Assembly: GCF_000346465.2 (NCBI RefSeq)
Contig: NC_034009.1
Span: 25,713,983-25,777,982 of the forward strand
Source of the DNA: Prunus persica
Taxonomy: Eukaryota; Streptophyta; Magnoliopsida; Rosales; Rosaceae
Length of the DNA: 64,000 nt
Reading direction: 5' to 3'
The translations under genes and the position numbers were made by a program. Below are positions 33,883 to 45,900 of this stretch, in pieces. The notes beneath the pieces were generated by a model. The model made no database searches. It was given only the letters and a program-made list of their open reading frames with translations, and had not been told where the DNA came from. Every line of letters starts with the position of its first letter. Position 1 is the first letter of the stretch.

Positions 33883-35907
33883 TCAGTTTTGAAGAAAGAG
33901 GGCAGCTCCAACCAAACCCAACCACAACGTCAAACTTATCCAAAAGACTTGGTTTTTCTCCAGTCCAATTGGAGGTCGCCATACCATGAAGTCCCCGAAA
34001 TAGTCTTTCGAAGATGGGAGCTGATTGGTTATTGTCCCACTGCTCCTCTCATCCTTGTCCTTGTATTTATCACTCCACGTTCCGGCGTAGCTGCATTATT
34101 CAAGCATCGAAAACCTCATTAGTAAAGGAAAACATAGAGTTGCTGAAATGACCAAATCTGAGCCATGAACAAAATACATCTAACAGTTTCAAGGCCCATA
34201 TGTTATTTAAAAGCCCTGCTTCCCAAGAACTAGAAGACTAAGACAAGGGTAAGCAACTTCATTGACCTGTCCGATTGGGGCTTCGTGTGGTAAGAAAGAG
34301 TGTTTGATGGGAAAGCAAGACACAAATTCAGCAATGAAAAGTGGGGCAAAAGGCCAAGGCACTGATTTCAGACAGACTTGAATGTTAATTAAGAGAACTT
34401 CCAGATGGATCCTGATAGTCACCAATCCCTAAAAGTGACTATGTAATAGTTTCCTCAAGAGGTTAACTTTCGGTATCACTGTCTAAACAAGGATTTAGTA
34501 ATTAAGTGGCTTTGAAAGGTCTAATGTTTGACAATGAGGGCGGGGAATATGCACATACAATTGCCAGAGGAAACACAGATGTGCACATACAATAGTACAG
34601 TAACCATAGGTCCAATCAACCATTAAAATGCACGATATGGTTGAGTGAAAAGCACCAATACCTGTCATAACTAGAACCAATGAGTGGTATGGTTACCATC
34701 TCTTCTTGGGTTATCTTGAGCTTTGGCGCTTGCAAAATGTAGCGAAGCTCTGCTGCTTGGCGTCTGATGCTGACACTGGGGTGCTTCTTCTCCAATAGCA
34801 TGTAAAGATCAATGCAATCGTCATGGCGGTTATTAGCCTCATAGGCCATAGCAAGCCAAATTTGTATCTGAAAACCATGACAGCAATTTCCATCAACACA
34901 GTGATCAAACATGTTGCAGCATTAACACAATTGCCAAAAGGAGATCATCATAGCCAATGGGGAGCTAAACCAACCTCACCACCAAATAACGTAGGCCTAG
35001 GAATGATTGTGAGTGCGCCTTCTAAAAACTCAATGGCACGACCGTACATGCCCCTTCCATAAGCCTTCTGCCCCAACTCAAACATCAACTGCGCCGTGGC
35101 TCTCCGCTCTGCTTGCTCCTTAGCCACCTGCATTCAAATCATAACACAAAATAAACCAATCAAATCTCGTTCCAACTACCCATTGGGCGGGCCGTAACCA
35201 ACAATGAAATTTTAAAACTTGCTATACATCTAAAGCAATGATCTTTCAAGAATCAAGGCTTCACTTTTCCAAACTAAATGCGTACATCTCCATCTAGATT
35301 GGTTTCATGAATTTAACAAAACAACAAAAGAACTCAAGAACGATTTCTTTTCCACTGTTTTCCGAGAAACCAAACAATAAATAGTAAGCTGAAAGAGTCA
35401 AAGGGTCAAAGGAGATAAAAGACTGACCTTTTCCAGCTCTTTCCTCACTCTCATCCGCTTCTCTTGCTCCGTCTCTTCTCTGCCGTCGTCTTCATAATCC
35501 TCCTCTATCTGGCTCTGCAATTCCTCGGCTTTCTTCACCAACTCCTTCCTCTCTTCGATCTCCTTCACCCTCTTCCGCATTTCCTTCTCCCAATCGAACG
35601 GATCCTGATCTTCCCCATTCCCGTTACCGTTACCCTCCTCGTCCCTGTCAAAGTCCACGCCGTTTACTTTAGAATTCGCTTTGCCCCGAGCCACGACTCG
35701 TTGGCTCCGAGTCTCCCCGTCCGAGTCAAACCCCTTGGCCACGATAAAGCCGTTGTGCGCGTGACTGTGAGAGTCCCTCTTAGGCAAGTTCAAGTTCAGG
35801 TTCAAAAGAGCATCAAGCGCCACCGGACGAATCTTCCGGTCTAGTATTATGGTCCTAGGCGACGACACGTCTAGTAGCAGAGCTAGGTTTCCGAGAACAA
35901 CGGCCAT
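33883..35907 (-). CDS. TPR-like protein, probably plastid membrane
   Basis: Four exons join in frame: 35907-35428, 35127-34975, 34867-34662 and 34090-33883, giving 348 residues. The first 55 or so residues are poor in acidic residues and rich in Leu, Ser and Arg, compatible with a chloroplast transit peptide. A charged coiled-coil stretch follows (about 105-170, EKEMRKRVKEIEERKELVKK). TPR-like helices come next: 'AQLMFELGQKAYGRGMYGRAIEFLEGAL' (about 172-199) and 'IWLAMAYEANNRHDDCIDLYMLLEKKHP' (about 214-241). A single hydrophobic segment near the C-terminus (about 327-345, WISLTLWLGLVGAALFF) would anchor it in a membrane. The counterpart is probably Arabidopsis At3g26580 (from memory), annotated only as a TPR-like protein. 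The molecular function is unknown. Confidence 0.88.
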
Positions 35908-36424
35908 GGCGCCGGAGGCAGACAGAGAGAGAGAGATAAAGAGAGAGAAGGAAGATATGGGGTTCCCGCTGAAAAGACTGAGAGAGAGGTATTTGCGTCG
36001 TTGATTTATTTAGACCAAAATACCCTTAAAGTTGCATGGAAATTATTTTCAAACTTTTGAGTTGTTGAACAAGATTCTGAATATGTTGAGGGCAATGTTG
36101 TTGGAAAGGATGTGAACGTGGCGTGTCATAGGATAGAGCCGTGTGGCAACTGTAGCAGCCTCGACTTGTCAGAGGGAAACACGCCACTGGAGCCCAAAAC
36201 GACGGCATCCTGGTCGTCGTTTTGCAAGAAGACTTTCTGCATCCAATAATTTATTTATTTATTTTTTTGTTACGGCTTTCTCTTATGCGTACCCGCAACC
36301 GCGAGTGACGAGCTGATGTGTGACCTCTCGAGTTCCACATCTTCGTCTCCACGACAAAAAGGACCAGAGGCGGATTGGATATAACGAGTTTCAAGCTGCA
36401 AAGGCCATAGCTTTGCTTCATCCA
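35908..36424. promoter_or_regulatory. Bidirectional promoter between TPR gene and ABCB26
   Basis: The two genes are divergent with about 517 bp between their start codons, so this stretch must hold both promoters and leaders. A purine-rich (GAGA) stretch at about 35921-35950 is next to the TPR start. An alternative in-frame region upstream of the ABCB26 start (36320-36424) lacks any earlier ATG. Confidence 0.5.
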
Positions 36425-39400
36425 ATGTCTCTCTCTCCTTCAACTATGGTCAAGCCACTCTGCAACTTACACGCTCCCCTTCTCTCTTCTTTCCACCACA
36501 AACAACCTCTCATCTTATTAACCCCTCAGAAACTCCACCATTTCACCTCCGCAACCAGAACCAGTACGAAACCTCGCCTTTCTCTCTCTCCCCATTACTC
36601 TAATTCCAGACGCTTTCGTTTCTCTCCCCCAAAATCAACCTCCATCAATGGCTACGCAGCCGAAGAGTACAAGAACGATCCCAGAGAAACGGAGGTCGAG
36701 CTCCTCGAAAGGCTCCGGAGACTCTTCGCTTTTCTCCGCTCAATTTTGCCCGGCGGGACTTGGTGGAGCTTCTCCGATGAAGCTCAAATTAGAATATTCG
36801 CGAAGCCGGTGACTGTGGTGCGCGCTCTTACTCGGATGTGGGGCTTGGTTTCTCGAGACCGTTGGGTTATCTTTGCCGCTTTCTCTGCCCTAATTGTCGC
36901 TGCGGTTCGTGTTTTTTTATTTATTTCAAACTTTAAGGCATGTAATTTGAGTTTTGTGGATTTTGGTTTCACTGAGTTGCTTTGTTTGGCATTGCTGCTT
37001 GCTTCAGCTTTCGGAGATATCCATACCGCATTACTTGACGGCGTCAATATTTACGGCACAGAGCGGGGAAGTCGCTGTGTTCCGTCAGAATGTGCGGCTC
37101 TTGGTGCTTCTTTGTGTAGTTTCGGGAATTTGCAGGTCAAAATCTTGTATGGACAGAGTTCCCTTCTTCTTTTATTAGCTTACAAGTGTCAAAATAATAT
37201 CAAAGCATGGAGCTTTTCTGAAATTGTTTACACTCCATATTTGATGTTTGGAATTTGAACCAACTTCATGAGTGATCAGTTATTTGACACAGCTGCTGAC
37301 CTCATACTCTGTTTCTGGACTTCAGTGGTATACGAGGATGCTGTTTTGGCATTGCAAATATGCTCCTTGTGAGTTTCTCTCTCATGATTTTGCCTCCTTT
37401 TCAATTCTGCCCCAACATCTCTCATGCTTTTCCCCCAAAATTGCTTACTGGATCCTTTAATGTCATATTTTAGGTCAAGCGAATGAGGGAAACACTATAC
37501 TCTTCACTTCTTCTTCAGGTTCTGAAATATTGGACTTTTCTTTCAGAAAAAAAAATTCTATCAATCAAGTTATAACTTTCTAGATCTGTTAGTTTATTGT
37601 TTAACTTATTTTGCAGTATCTCTATTGTAGGATATATTCTTTTTTGACACTGAAACAGTTGGTGATTTGACAAGTAGGCTTGGGGCAGATTGTCAGCAAG
37701 TATCACGGGTTATTGGAAATGATCTGAATATGATATTACGCAATGTTCTTCAGGTTTAACCACTACTTAAATTACAACCCATTCGGAGTTTGCCCACACT
37801 CTGAGATTTAAATTGCCTCTGCATTATTCCTTTTCAGGGGACAGGTGCGATGATCTACTTGTTAATTTTGTCATGGCCTCTTGGTTTATGTATATTGGTG
37901 ATATGCTCTACTTTAGCAGCAATTATGCTGATTTATGGCCGGTAAAACTTTTTCACAGTTTCATCAGTTATTCTTCCTCTATATGTTTATGCCTTGCCAA
38001 ATACTGTTAATTCATCGGTGAATATAAGACTATGAAGTGGAAGTGTGGCAAAAAAAAAAAAAGGATGGGTAACATTAGAAATCAGTATACCCTTGGATGT
38101 GAATTATTAGATGTGGTTTGGTTTAAGCCACTCGTTTTATGAGGACAAGGAAGGAATAGGTAGTGCTTGGGAAAAGTATAGGGTTGTGGTTTCAGAACAA
38201 CAAGATGTCTGTATCAAATGCTTGTTGTTCTTGAGTCCCATTCTTTCGGATATTTTCAATGTTGCTGTAAGAAACTGAGGCATAAACTTTTACCTTTGTT
38301 GTAGGTACCAGAAAAAGGCAGCAAAGCTAACTCAGGAGTTCACTGCTTCTGCCAATGAGGTATAATAAACAAAATTTAAATATGAATTTGTTGAAGATTT
38401 TGGTTCCTAAGTGATTTAAATAATGTCCAGATTTTGGTAATGTAGGTTGCGCAAGAGACATTCTCTTTGGTGAGAACTGTTCGTGTTTATGGAACAGAAA
38501 AACAAGAACTTGGAAGGTGTGGATCCTACAGAATTGCATCCTTTATCAGTCTTTTAGATTTCAGCATTTGTTGCTACAACGGATGTAATAAATTTAGCAT
38601 AGGCAAGCAGGAACGCTGTACTCATGTTTCATAGTGGTTGACAGAGTTGTTTTTATTTCTGTATGTTGTATAGGTACAAGCTGTGGCTGGGGAAATTGGC
38701 TGATATAAGCTTGCGACAAAGTGCTGCATATGGTTTTTGGAATTTGAGCTTCAATGCTCTTTATCACTCAACACAGGTCTTGCTTTTTCAATGTTTTCAA
38801 AGAGATATGATTTTAGTATTCAAAATAACCACTTTCTGTGTTCATGATTCACACAAGAATTGATAATTTAATTTTAATTCTAGAATGTTTCATTTTTATT
38901 TTCTTGATCTTACTAGTCCTTGTAGTTGACTTATTTTACTGGTACACACAATTTTCTAGGTCATTGCTGTGCTGGTAGGAGGAATGTCTATTCTTGCTGG
39001 TCATATTACAGCAGAGAAACTTACAAAGTTTATATTGTACAGCGAGTGGCTAATTTATTCAACATGGTGGGTGGGGGACAATTTATCCTCTCTGATGCAA
39101 TCTGTTGGGGCAAGTGAAAAAGTCTTCCAATTAATGGATCTCTTGCCTAGCGACCAATTTATATCAAAAGGCAAGGAAATTATGAATGTCAGTGGAACGT
39201 TTTACATCAATATGTTGTTTCATGTCATATTTAGGTTAAATAATTTTTTTGTTGCCTTTTATGGTGTATTTGTTTATGTCTTGCAGTATTGGCATGCCTG
39301 GAATTTGTATGATGATGTTTATTTCTTTAATTTAATTTTACTTTTTCTGTTGTGCGCAGGCTCAAGGTTGCAAAGACTGGTTGGACATGTTGAGTTTGTA

Positions 39401-41428
39401 AATGTTTCTTTTCATTTTGCTACAAGACCAACGGTATCTTTCCTATCCAAACATCTAAGTTCTGTTTATGATAACCATGTTTCTGATATCCCCCATGCTC
39501 TTCACTTGAGAACAATGTGAGTGTGGCTAAAATAGAAATAAATGTCCTGAACGTGGTCTTTCCCTGTCTCCTAGTCCACCATACACTGCCCTAAAAGTGT
39601 TGGAGTCCCTTACTGTCTTGACGGTATGAAGAGTAGAGTACCTATGCAGGGAAACTTTTTAACTAGAAGCTGCTTTTTTTTTTTTTTGGGTCTCTCACAC
39701 TAGAGTATCTCCCATTCTACTTTTTTTTTTCTTTTTTCTATGCCTTTAGTGGCATAATTATAAAGATCACTAATTAAGTTTACCTAGCATTAACACTATA
39801 TTTAAAATTTGTACCACCAAATTCCTATAGTACACCATTTTATATGTCACCTGTTTCGTTTGACTAGGCTAGCTGATTAAAATAGTTATGTGATTCTTTT
39901 GTTGCTTAAAGTTGTTAAGGTTGGTAATGCCAAAAGAAAATAACTAGACATTTGAATAGGTACCTGTACTGCAAAGCATCAGCTTATCGGTGAAGCCTAA
40001 TGAAGTGGTTGCTATTGTGAGTGTTGCTGACTCTCTTTATTGGTTTTTTATTTTCCCTGGTAAATTTTGAGCACTTAACTTTGAAACCTCCTAATTTTCA
40101 TAGGTTGGTCTTAGTGGTAGTGGAAAAAGCACACTGGTGAATCTTTTGCTCCGTCTTTATGAGCCAACAAATGGTCAGGTATATTAAGCCATCCATCAAT
40201 GTGTTACCACAAAAGTAGAAAAAAGATGGAAGGATTGATGGTGCTGAAATTTGGTCTTTGAATTATTATTTTGCTTAGCGCATTTGCCCATTAATTTACA
40301 TTGCTTTCATTGCAGATTTTGATTGATGGTTTTCCTCTACAAGAGTTAGACGTCAAGTGGTGGAGGGAAAGAATCGGATTTGTCGGACAGGTTTGTATTA
40401 TTGTTTCCAGCATGAAAGTTAGCAGATTATGTAGATTTTTTCTTCTTACAATTTGAATGTAAACAGGAACCCAAACTTTTTCGGATGGATATCAGTTCAA
40501 ACATTAGTTATGGATGTACTAGAGATATTACACAGGAGGATGTTGAATGGGCTGCCAAGCAGGCTTATGCACATGATTTCATTTTAGCCCTGCCCAATGG
40601 TTATCATACGCTTGTTGATGATGATTTACTCAGTGGGGGACAAAAGCAACGAATTGCCATTGCCAGGGCTATTCTTAGGGACCCAACCATTTTGATCCTC
40701 GATGAAGCCACTAGTGCACTGGATGCAGAGAGTGAACACAATGTCAAGGTAAGCACTTCTGGCAATGAGCTCCCCACACCAATATCACAATGGTTTAAAA
40801 GGATAAGTAATTTGATGTGACATTCTCCCTTATATCCAGGGTGTTCTTCGTGCTGTCAGAAGTGACAAGACAACGAGGAGAACTGTCATGGTTATTGCAC
40901 ACAGGTTGGTTCTCTAATATCCTCCCTTTTGATTGTCTTAATGGGTTATTCTAAAAGTTGGCCTACTCACTTTGTGCAGGCTTTCTACCATACAAGCTGC
41001 TGACAGGATAGTGGTAATGGATGCTGGTAGAATTGTTGAGGTTAGAAACTTGGCCTGTCTCTTACAAGTATTGTACGATATATATTTTGGAATGTTTTCT
41101 GTTCTTATATTGGTAAGAAGCAACATGGGACTTTCAAAACCCTACTTGGATTACTCCTGCCCACTTCAACAAAGCCTTATGGGCCACAATCTCTCGTACT
41201 AGAGCACTAATTAGTTTTTTCTTTCTTTCTTTCGGGGTATGGGGCTTGGGTAGAGAGCTTGATGTACATACCACTCAACCTCGGCTTAGTAAGTTTCACA
41301 CCTGTTATTTTATTATGTAATCTGAATATATCTTTTGTGTTGCACAGACTGGCAGTCATAGGGAGCTTCTTGTTGACGATGGCCTCTATGCACGACTGAC
41401 TAGAAGACAAGCTGATGCTGTGGCATGA
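36425..41428 (+). CDS. ABCB26: Half-size ABC transporter, TAP-like (ABCB26)
   Basis: Eighteen exons join in frame: 36425-36904, 37008-37135, 37326-37368, 37474-37518, 37631-37753, 37838-37941, 38305-38359, 38446-38516, 38674-38776, 38960-39170, 39360-39433, 39960-40016, 40104-40178, 40316-40390, 40467-40748, 40840-40904, 40980-41040 and 41348-41428. The product is 710 residues. A Ser/Pro/Arg-rich N-terminus suggests a chloroplast transit peptide. One ABC transmembrane domain (about 150-440) precedes one nucleotide-binding domain: Walker [10 protein letters not shown] (500-508), Q-loop Gln548, signature LSGGQ (603-607), Walker B ILILDEA (623-629) and H-loop His663. It should dimerise; the substrate is unknown. 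Intron 10 uses a GC donor (AAAAG|GCAAGG). A second in-frame ATG at 36446 is possible. Arabidopsis counterpart At1g70610 (from memory). Confidence 0.93.
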
Positions 41429-42504
41429 TCTAGGAGTATCATAACACTACGAGTTGAACTCATTTGTTTGATTAATTTTTTATGAGATGCATTATGGATG
41501 ATGGAGGTCCAAGCAACTTTCTTACTGCTGAACCATACAATACTTTGAAAATGAAAACTTGTAGCGGGTAAAGCTGTGAAGGAAGGTCTATAGATGATGC
41601 AGCACTGAAGCTTCTGTAGTGATGCCATCCCCATCTTCAAACAGAATCTGCAGCCTCATACTCTCCCTTTCGGAACATCTGTAATTTGAAAGAGCACAGA
41701 TGCATGCATTGGATTGCGGCTGAATGAACAACCGGATTGCCATTTTATTTTTCTCAGGGAAACATACTTACTTATACAACAAAATTGTTATAGAATTTGT
41801 GTGTTTACTCACTGTTGATATGTAGAACCGAGTAAAATGAACATATGAAATTATAGCAAAAATTGGATCTCGACTATGATTATACCAGCTTATTTCGCTA
41901 ATGGCCTAGTTTCCCACTTCCTGTGACTGATTTAACTTTGCTGGTGAATGTGTGAAGTCTGTAATATAGGAATTGTTAAGTTTCTAAACTAACTTGGAGT
42001 ACCTTGTTGCTATTTCTACTTGTTTGTATTTGTACTACATTTACTGACCACATTACTCATCATACCGCACCTCTAATGCAGGTGGGTCACATATATTACT
42101 GGGGTAGCAAAGTGTTCAATAAATGTAGTACAACTATTATTGTTTTTCTAAATTTTTTATGTAAATTCACCAAAACTAATATTTATAATTTGCACAAGTA
42201 ATATTTTAATTGGATTTGCGCTATGGGCTCCAATGACTTCCAAAAAGGGCCAAGTCACAGCCTTAAAAGGCCCAAGTCATGGAACCCCCGCGGGCCCGCG
42301 GGAGTGGAAACATTACACATGAAATCAAATCAAGGGGCCTTCGAAAAGTCGCTGCTACTCCTCCACCTTCATCACTTGTGCACGGTGCAAACCCTCGTTT
42401 CCAATCGAAACCCCCCTCGCATGAAATAACAAAACAAAAAAACAGAAAAACGAATTAATAATAAGAAAAACAGAAAAAAGCTCCAAAACCCAAAAGGGAA
42501 GGCC
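41429..42504. other. Spacer between ABCB26 and the Pro/Gln-rich gene
   Basis: The first part is the ABCB26 3' UTR and the last part is the promoter and leader of the next gene. At 42287-42302 a perfect 16-bp GC palindrome CCCGCGGGCCCGCGGG stands out in AT-rich DNA. GGCCCA-type site II words lie at about 42269-42274. No other gene is seen. Confidence 0.5.
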
Positions 42505-42871
42505 ATGGATTCGTACCAAGCGCAGCAGCGGTACATGCGGCCGCAGCCACCGGCCACGTCGGATCCCTACCAATACCAGCAACAGCAGCAGCAGCAGCAA
42601 CCGAGACCACAGTGGTACTCGAACCACTTCCAGTATCCGTCGCCTCAACAACCCCAGTGGGCTCCACCACCTCGCGCCGACCATCTCCCTCCGCCAGGTT
42701 CTTATCCTCCGCCGCCCCTTCCTCACCCTTATCCTCCTCCGTACCCCCCCAACCACCACTTTCCTCCTCCTCCTCCCCCATCTCGGCCTCACCTGCCTTC
42801 TCACCTCCCTCCCCCTCCGCCCATTCCTCCTCCACCTCACTCTTATCCTCAGCACACCCAGGTATGCCTCA

Positions 42872-42959
<88 letters not shown>

Positions 42960-45900
42960 GTATGTAGCATATGGGGTCTGATGTGGATAAATTGATTTTG
43001 GACCTTTTTGGCTGGTTTGAACTTTGATGTGTATGCTTGATATGAGGGTTAATGAGTTAATGAGAGTCATTATTATTCTTGGTCTGAAAACAACCACTTC
43101 AATTTGTATTTGGGGTGAAGTTAGTGGCATGTTGCTGCATGTTGATATTCTAACGCAAAGCATAAATGTTTGTAGGAGTGGGGAGCTGCTCCAAGTTGGC
43201 CAAACAACCAAGGTTGGGATTACCCAGGTAAGTTTCTTTCCACATTTTAATTTCATATCAACCACAACTTGATTCGTTGAATTCATATTCAGTAAAACAC
43301 TTTGTTTCCCATTATGTTTTTGTCGTCCACTTAATATTTTCGACCAAATTATTTGTAGTCGTGCTTGCAGTGGACAAAAACGAGGTCCTATTTGTGTTAT
43401 TATTCAATTGCTTCTTTGCTCTTGTGTAAAGCCAAAATATTTCCAGGAGCTTTCACTTTTGTGGGTTGATGACATTGGATTGAATTTGATTGTTTTGTAA
43501 TGGTAGCCCATAATAATCAAGAAGATTGGGAAGCCAAGGCTAAGGCATGGGTAGATGCGAGAGCGTCAACGGAGAATCAACATCAACAGTTGCAGTTTCC
43601 TCCGGCAGGCAGAGTAGAAGAGCAAAGTCATTATCATGATCAGTATCCCCAGAACGTTGATTCTCATTATTCTGGTACTCACCATCAGTCACTTTCTGCA
43701 TCCAGCTATCAACAGGTTCCAGTTTCAGGTACTCCAACACACCAGCCACTGGGAATTCGTCCCCAGGAGACTTCATCTTCGTATGCTCATCATGCTGTTA
43801 GAGATGGAATGCCAGCTGTGGACACAAATTCTGTGTTTCATCGACAAGGAAACCTATCTACTAGTCCATCTGTTCATCAGCAGGAGGTACCTTCTAGTTA
43901 TTCTTCTGTTACAGGTAATAATTTACATGGTATTGACTTTGCATGTGAAGCTTCTGTTCCTCAACTGCTGTTACAGCACTCAAATTTACTCTTTAATTTT
44001 ACATTCTGGATTTTTTTAGCATTATCAAATGTAGGACCTTCCACACAGATCATTAGAGTATCTTGAAAATTAGAATTGGAGGTTGTTTCTTTTTGTGCAG
44101 CGATCATTTCAACCATATTAATCGGGATGTCCTTAGGTGGTTAATAGTAACTGGTTAAGTGGCTCTCCTCCTTTTTTTGTGTTTTCAAATACGTTGATTA
44201 TATTACTCCGCCAAGTGGATTGTGTTCTTTTTTAAGCTGAAGAAGTCTTATTAAGTACAGCAAGAATACATTTTTGATTGAGTGCTGACCATCTCCAGTA
44301 AAAGGGCAATATTAGTCGGCAAGAACTACATCCCCCTTATACAGATGCTCTGAATTGGAGGGTATATATGGTTTTCAGGAGATATTATTTCTTCTAATTT
44401 TTAAAAAATAAGATGTTTCCTACCTTACTCAGCTTTTGCTGACATTAGAGGGAATAACTATTACCGCTAATATAGTCTGGAATGCAGAAAGATTGTAGAG
44501 GCTGGTTACATCTCCATTCTCACTCGGATTCCTAGTAGCCAATTGGGGACCCTTATTTGCCCCAAGGATCTTTCCCCCTCATTTGATCTTTTGATTTGCC
44601 ATTTGACTACTTACTTGAATGACAGGCAATGAAGGTTCTGCAGCTCAGGAAGAACAATATCACATGCAACCATCACAGCCAATGCTCTTTGCATATGGCA
44701 GTCAGTCTGCTGACCCAACAACCAATCTTGCTGACCAGCCTTTAGAGTTTGCACCTGGGTTTAATTCTGATCATGGTCTACACCTGCAGCCCAGCTATTC
44801 TTATCATGACCCTGCTACCACAGTGCCTTCCATGAATACCTGGTCTACTTCTGTTGCACCTGGTGTAGGTTATCCCTCTAGTCTTCCAGTTCCATCGGGA
44901 CCACAGGTGTTAATTCTGTTGAGTCTTTCTTCTTTTCTAAGGCCATGATATGAATTTCCTGACATATGTTTGATTCTTCAGCATGATCCTTCCATGGCAA
45001 TACCCTCTCCTGTTCCTGGGCATGCTCCACCTTCATTTGGCAGTTTTCCTGGACTGAGCCTCCAGCCAACAATTCCATCTGCTGGTCCCCCCTTTGGTCT
45101 CACTGCAGGAACTGCAGTTCACCCTACTGCAGCCTTCCCTGGTGATGCATATGGAGTTTCTACAGTTTCTGAGCGCCCCAAAAAGGTAAAATTTTGCCGT
45201 TGTAAATATTTCAATGGTGAGTGGCATGCTTGTTAATTTTTTATACACCTGAAATTTATGGTAGGCTTCAGTGCCTAATTGGCTTAGAGAGGAAATTAAG
45301 AAAGCAGTCATCACAAGTTCATCTATGGACCATCCTAAGGAGGAGACGCAATCCATTGAGGATGAAGGAGTTGATAGATCTTTTGGGAAGGGAGATCAAG
45401 CTGATAGCAAGAGTATCGATTCTTCTAGATCAACTGAAGAAGAGGATGATGAGGTTTTATTCTATCACCTAAGTTTATTAATTTTGCATCTGAAGCCCCA
45501 CTCCTCCCCCTTAGTGAACTGTTCTTCTGAAAAATCCTGTTTTTTTTCCCTCCATATATTCATCCCATGATAATAGCTATTTGGATGCAGGTCATTTCCT
45601 CATGGAAACTTACATGCCGTATCTTTCTTTTTTTTGTTTTGTGGTAGGATCAAGTGGAAGCAGCTAGGACTGCAGCAATTAACCAGGAAATAAAGCGTGT
45701 TCTAACTGAAGTTCTCTTAAAGGTTTGTAGTGTTTAGAAAATGATAGATTTGCTAATTTAACTCGCATATACTGCATTTTTAACTCCTATGTTTTTGGAC
45801 AGGTTACTGATGATCTGTTTGATGAAATTGCTACAAAAGTTCTTACTGAAGATGATCTGACACTTGAAGGTAATTGTACCATAATTACAGATCCTTGTCT

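Noticed and set aside
42355..42906. Minus-strand 183-codon Arg/Val/Leu-rich frame
   Set aside because: It is the antisense of the proline-rich first exon plus the CA microsatellite.
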